Assembly: GCA_016787445.1 (NCBI GenBank)
Contig: JAEUTQ010000060.1
Coordinates: 1 to 64,000 of the forward strand
Reading direction: 5' to 3'
DNA from: Bacteroidia bacterium
GTDB taxonomy: Bacteria > Bacteroidota > Bacteroidia > B-17B0 > Aurantibacillaceae
Length of the DNA stretch: 64,000 nt
Positions 63,415-64,000 of this stretch are shown in pieces. Under the pieces are notes generated by a model. That model worked only from the letters and a program-made list of their open reading frames with translations, was not told the DNA's origin and searched no databases. Each line of letters opens with the position of its first letter. The stretch's first letter is position 1. Made by a program: the position numbers and the translations under genes.

Positions 63415-64000
63415 ATGAAATTAGAAAACCAAAATATTTTAATCACATCAAATGAGCCATGGTCAGACGTGTGGTTTTCTAAACACAATTATGCCTGGGA
63501 ACTCTCCAAAAAAAACAAAGTATACTTTATAAATTCACCGGGTAAATGGAAACTTCGCAATCTGTTTAGCAACGCCATTGAAACAACCGCTATCACGGAA
63601 ACACTTTCTGTAATTTCTATTCAAAATATTTTTCCGTCAAATCTTAACGCACTGAAAGAGCTCAATAATTTTATTATCAGTAAGAGATTAAAAGCCTATA
63701 TGAATAATCGCGGCTTACAAGATTGGATGCTTTGGTCGTTTACGCCTCTTTTTTTGTTCAGGCCTTATCTTTTACAATGTAAGTTTACTGTATTTCACAT
63801 CATGGACATGAATTGGACCAACTTTTATGGTGCCAAGTTATTGTCGCAGTTTGCAGATCGTTTAATATTAGTATCGGAACATATTTTACCTGAGTATAAA
63901 TTTTGTACCAAACAAAAACTAGTAATAGGTCACGGTATTTCTGAAGAAGAATTTTTTCTTGAAGATTCAAAATTGAGCCTTGTAAAGAAAGAAATGGAAG
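63415..64000 (+). CDS. Glycosyltransferase, C-terminus cut by window edge
   Basis: 195 visible codons from the ATG at 63415, 38 nt after the previous stop. An overlapping ATG at 63410 stops after two codons and is rejected. The N-terminus (NILITSNEPWSDVWFSKHNYA), VYFINSPGKW, a helix-rich middle (LKAYMNNRGLQDWMLWSF), VFHIMDMNWTNFYG and the turn LILVSEHI resemble the N-lobe of GT4-like glycosyltransferases of the TuaH type. It is the second glycosyltransferase of the presumed surface-glycan cluster continuing off the window. The catalytic E-x7-E is not included. Confidence 0.78.
   Translation, partial: MKLENQNILITSNEPWSDVWFSKHNYAWELSKKNKVYFINSPGKWKLRNLFSNAIETTAITETLSVISIQNIFPSNLNALKELNNFIISKRLKAYMNNRGLQDWMLWSFTPLFLFRPYLLQCKFTVFHIMDMNWTNFYGAKLLSQFADRLILVSEHILPEYKFCTKQKLVIGHGISEEEFFLEDSKLSLVKKEME

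Noticed and set aside
1-64000. Mobile elements, prophage, toxin-antitoxin or defence genes
   Set aside because: No transposase, integrase, recombinase, phage structural gene or recognisable defence gene was found. The UPF1-like helicase alone is not evidence of a defence system because it lacks nuclease partners nearby.

Overview
This window is a chromosomal segment of a Bacteroidota bacterium. The basis is three things: many secreted proteins ending in type IX secretion (T9SS) type A (PNP...G.Y.) or type B (PN.FTPN.D..ND) sorting domains, a PorP/SprF outer-membrane protein, and TAnnTTTG-type promoter elements. The DNA is AT-rich. I saw no rRNA, tRNA, CRISPR array, insertion sequence or prophage. 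Both window ends cut a gene.

Layout. 1-6.3 kb: a truncated secreted PKD protein (minus), then a plus-strand run of a Ca-binding FG-GAP/VCBS protein, a cytochrome c/beta-propeller lipoprotein and a DCC-family thiol oxidoreductase, then a small secreted protein. 6.3-11.8 kb: a minus-strand run (secreted T9SS protein, TPR sensor kinase, K+ channel, RmlD-like reductase, small lipoprotein). 11.9-13.9 kb: rimO and a DUF2306 membrane protein. 13.9-21.6 kb: a SET-domain protein, then a minus-strand run of mfd, an orphan sensor kinase and a complete FecBCD-type metal-chelate ABC importer. 21.8-24.5 kb: an Omp28-like and a second T9SS type A protein, each followed by a clear terminator.

24.6-28.0 kb is the most unusual part. 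An aldolase/transaldolase (TalC/FSA-like) domain is fused to a CBS pair resembling that of the Kdo enzyme KdsD. It lies beside a KdsC-like phosphatase and kdsB, with a DUF1571/LysM-like lipid-associated protein between them. This looks like a Kdo (lipid A inner core) gene neighbourhood in which the usual SIS isomerase domain is replaced by an aldolase domain with altered active-site residues.

28-35.6 kb: a small cytochrome c lipoprotein, a PorE-like TPR/PD40 protein without its OmpA anchor, and a tandem pair of secreted proteins (one type A, one type B) sharing an N-terminal module. 35.6-42 kb: a UPF1/Dna2-like helicase, an MBOAT/SGNH O-acylation pair, a GH16 glycanase and a sterol-desaturase-family hydroxylase. 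42-52 kb: two giant paralogous type B adhesin-like proteins with Gly-rich N-termini and 11-12 Ig-like repeats. 52-59 kb: a secreted SGNH/PKD protein, a small cytosolic protein, PorP/SprF, a double-length D-Ala-D-Ala-ligase-like protein and an LVIVD-repeat protein. 59.3-64 kb: rdgB, a sugar-nucleotide epimerase, a glycosyltransferase fused to an N-acetyl-sugar amidotransferase, and the start of another glycosyltransferase, which looks like the edge of a surface-polysaccharide cluster.

The unifying theme is the cell envelope: T9SS cargo and machinery, Kdo/LPS, O-acylation and surface glycans. All functional calls rest on motif reading; no database search was possible.
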